64,000 bases of DNA from Capitulum mitella (Eukaryota > Arthropoda > Thecostraca > Pollicipedomorpha > Pollicipedidae): assembly GCA_030062745.1 (NCBI GenBank), contig CP099847.1, positions 22,718,374 through 22,782,373 of the forward strand, in the 5' to 3' direction. Under the pieces are notes generated by a model. That model made no database searches. It saw only the letters and a program-made list of their open reading frames with translations, and was not told the DNA's origin. Every line of letters starts with the position of its first letter. Position 1 is the first letter of the stretch. Positions 62,001-64,000 of the stretch are shown piece by piece. The translations under genes and the position numbers were made by a program.

Positions 62001-62553
62001 CCGCACGTGGCGCGCAGTGACCTGTGTTGACGTCGCCTGCCGGCGGCGGTCAATTATGGAGTGAGCTTGCTTGTGTGATTTGCCGATTGCAGTGGCTGAA
62101 GCGCCGATCAAACAGCAAGGTTTTGCGTGTTTTGCTTCGTGTTGGCCTGGTGGTGTGTGAACTAAGCAACGCGAGCGTTCTGCTTGCCGTGAGTTTTACC
62201 ACGCTATGCGTAAGCAAATAGTGTAAATGCGCGCTAAGTTACCACATGCAGTCTTACAAGAAGACATTTCTTCTCGAAATGCATTTCATGTGGCACATTA
62301 GAGTTGCAGAGCATTCCTAAGCAAACTAACTGCAGACCGACCTCAGCGTGTGATAGTTTTCCTTTGGCCCTTGCTTCGCGATTATCAGACTTTTCCCTTG
62401 GGAAACATTTTCACACCCTCTCAGGCTGGACATGAATGACGGCGTCCCCGGCGGCGCCGCACCCTGCCCTAGTCGGCCTGTGACCCTGCTGGTCCCCTGT
62501 GACCCGACGTAACCCCTGCTGACGGCGGCGTGACGCGGTCCGCCGTGTTTCAG
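59082..62553 (+). other. Intron of gene 2 (3.5 kb)
   Basis: Contains a possible Tc1-like relic (60090-60330). A candidate cassette exon (GGCAGGTGGAGCAGG from 61903, donor GTGAGTG at 61975) would leave phase 1 and break the frame if entered in phase 0. The remainder (59300-60080, 60600-61560) shows no feature I can support. Confidence 0.5.
60090..60330 (-). mobile_element. Possible Tc1-like transposase N-terminal relic
   Basis: The minus translation reads RNPEARGALRTTAALRLKKQ, then GVPCSTSTIRR and GVAENRPAPVGR. This recalls the second helix-turn-helix of Tc1-type transposases (VS-x-x-T-[IV]-R-R-x-L-x-x-x-G-L). No catalytic DDE region was found in the right place, and neighbouring frames are broken. 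Confidence 0.35.
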
Positions 62554-62700
62554 AGCAAGTCCCGCTCGCGGTCGCCGGCGCCGCCGCCGGCCACCAAGGG
62601 TCGCCACCAGGAGCCGAGGCAGGGCGGCCGCTCGCCGGCTCCGCCCAACAGAGGCGCCGGCTCCCGGCGGGCCTCCTTCAACCCGCTCCGGGATCCGAAG
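62554..62700 (+). CDS. Gene 2, third recognised exon
   Basis: Acceptor CCGTGTTTCAG, donor CCGAAG|GTACGG, phase 0 at both ends, 49 codons. It reads SKSRSRSPAPPPATKGRHQE and ends SRRASFNPLRDPK. RS-dipeptides and a RRAS phospho-type site continue the style of the previous exon. The gene must run on past the right end of the window or into an exon I cannot see between 62701 and 64000. Confidence 0.75.
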
Positions 62701-64000
62701 GTACGGCCGTCTGCCCCGTGCCGGCTGCGGCGTCTGTCCAGGGTCGGCGTTTTACCCGCTCAAGCGGCGCAAAACACGGCTCCGTGCCATGTGTTCGGTA
62801 CTGCCGGTCTTCAGACCACTTAAAAGGATTGCCTGTACAAGGCCAAAGGGAATGTCATTTTAAAACGTTGCTGAATGTCTTATGGATTACGAGCAGTGTT
62901 TTGGCGCGGCTGTTTTTGCTGACGAGTTCCTGCAAAAAAATATGCAGGTTTGTTGCCGTACGAAGCTTACGGGTCCCGAGTAACCGTAACGATGACGACG
63001 ATTATGTGCGGTTAGGCAAACAGGGTGTTACGAATAATCAAGGATGTAGCCAAGGGGGGCCATGGGGGCCGGAGGGTGGGTTCGTTCATGGCCTTTAAGG
63101 GGTATCTCGAGATCCCCTCCAACACACACAATATCTTGGAACTTAAAACGGCACCGCCTGGCATGTTCTTATACCCACGACCGTCTGGGCGAGTCAAAAA
63201 GGGCACCAGTGAGCAAAAAGGGCAATACTGGTCATGGAACCTCCAGCTAGGTATCAAACAAAACGTCACAATCATCCGCATCAGATGCATGTCAAAATGT
63301 GAAAAAATTTTAGGTCAGGGTCAGTCTAGGTCAGGTGAAATACTGGTCCTACTTTGCACGCCAAATATCGATACTTATTCGCATCTGTTTTGATCGGCGT
63401 GGCGAAAAAGGCGAAAGTGAAACCTTCTGATGATCAGTTTTGTATTATTGCTTGTATTATCGTTTCCATCCAGTCAAGGTCATCCTACGCCAGGTCAGAT
63501 AAGGTTGTATTACTCTTCCTGTCAAAGAGCAATAACTTCTCGCTGGAATTCTTAACTGCGTCAAGTAAAGAACTGAAATGACATCTCGCGATAATGAATT
63601 CTGCTCTGTCTGCTCCTTATCGGGTCAAGGTCAAGCCAGGTCAAGGCAGATGGTCATTTTTCATCTTCTGACTAGGAACAATAATTGCTTTTTGCTGCTA
63701 ATGAACAATCTTCCACAGACATTGTAGTATTTTATTTCGTTCTGACATTATCCTATGAAGTGACCTGACATTACCTCACGCTGCATTTGGTGGACCTTGC
63801 GAAGACGCACACGCGCATTTGTTTGTCTGACCTGAACGATGGAAAAGGTCAGCGGCAACCACTTCTATCACCCACAATGGAAACCAGTTCAAACATCATG
63901 AATGTGACCTAACATGGCCTCCATTGCTGACGTGTCACGGTTGTGTATCTTTTGGGGAACGTGTCCTATGTAAATCCGAATAATCCATGCATTAAATTTG
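62701..64000 (+). other. Gene 2 intron start, AGGTCA-rich repeat DNA
   Basis: GATGTAGCCAAGGGGGGCCA at about 63044 matches the left end of the 15696 MITE. From 63310 on, AGGTCA words crowd: AGGTCAGGGTCAGTCTAGGT near 63313, CAAGGTCATCC and CCAGGTCAGAT near 63475-63500, GGGTCAAGGTCA and CAGGTCAAGG near 63622-63645, and a few to 63915. This is another TTAA-type element or remnant whose ends are not resolved. No exon recognised. Confidence 0.45.

Noticed and set aside
61593-62111. 172-codon minus-strand ORF with CECRQW and CIACD
   Set aside because: The Cys pairs hinted at a zinc site, but there is no recognisable family, and homopolymers and repeats flank it.
1-64000. CRISPR array, bacterial operon, tRNA or rRNA genes, LTR or virus-like elements
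   Set aside because: Tandem arrays here have no unique spacers, and no cloverleaf, rRNA core, or capsid, envelope or integrase motif was recognised.

Overview
The window looks like nuclear DNA of an invertebrate metazoan. Short GC-rich exons with GT-AG junctions sit in long AT-richer introns, and LINE, Tc1/mariner-like, hAT-like and TTAA-targeting DNA elements are scattered between them. The exon style and repeat load would suit an arthropod, perhaps a crustacean, but nothing here fixes the species. I saw no bacterial operons, rRNA, tRNA or CRISPR array, and no LTR or virus-derived element that I could support.

Gene 1 (+ strand, 5169-32542) can be rebuilt almost completely as 17 exons whose phases agree at every junction. 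It encodes about 870 residues: a signal peptide, several thioredoxin-like domains, an acidic linker and a C-terminal RDEL endoplasmic-reticulum retrieval signal. The layout fits the TXNDC16/ERp90 family. The one doubtful junction is the start of exon 11. Intron 1 uses a GC-AG pair. The donor of exon 11 has been copied in tandem, giving a ladder of possible in-frame 15-nt microexons.

Gene 2 (+ strand, 45073 to beyond 62700) is a basic, Ser/Arg/Pro-rich protein of unknown function. Three exons, all in phase 0, supply 447 codons. Its first exon is built of eight 17-residue SRAPSRL repeats. It continues past the right edge and may have exons I did not find in its 12.8-kb intron.

The rest is mostly repeats. 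Two decayed LINE fragments lie on the minus strand (about 180-600 and 36240-37325). At least seven elements bounded by TTAA, with G/C-homopolymer-rich ends and interiors studded with AGGTCA nuclear-receptor half-sites, lie in introns and intergenic DNA. Two of them form a 2.2-kb imperfect inverted repeat at 804-3011. There are also a 267-bp MITE with clean target duplications, a hAT-like nonautonomous element, transposase relics, several minisatellites (one with a 100-bp higher-order period) and two near-perfect DNA hairpins. The best candidates for something undescribed are the donor-duplicating microexon array and the transposon-borne nuclear-receptor half-sites.
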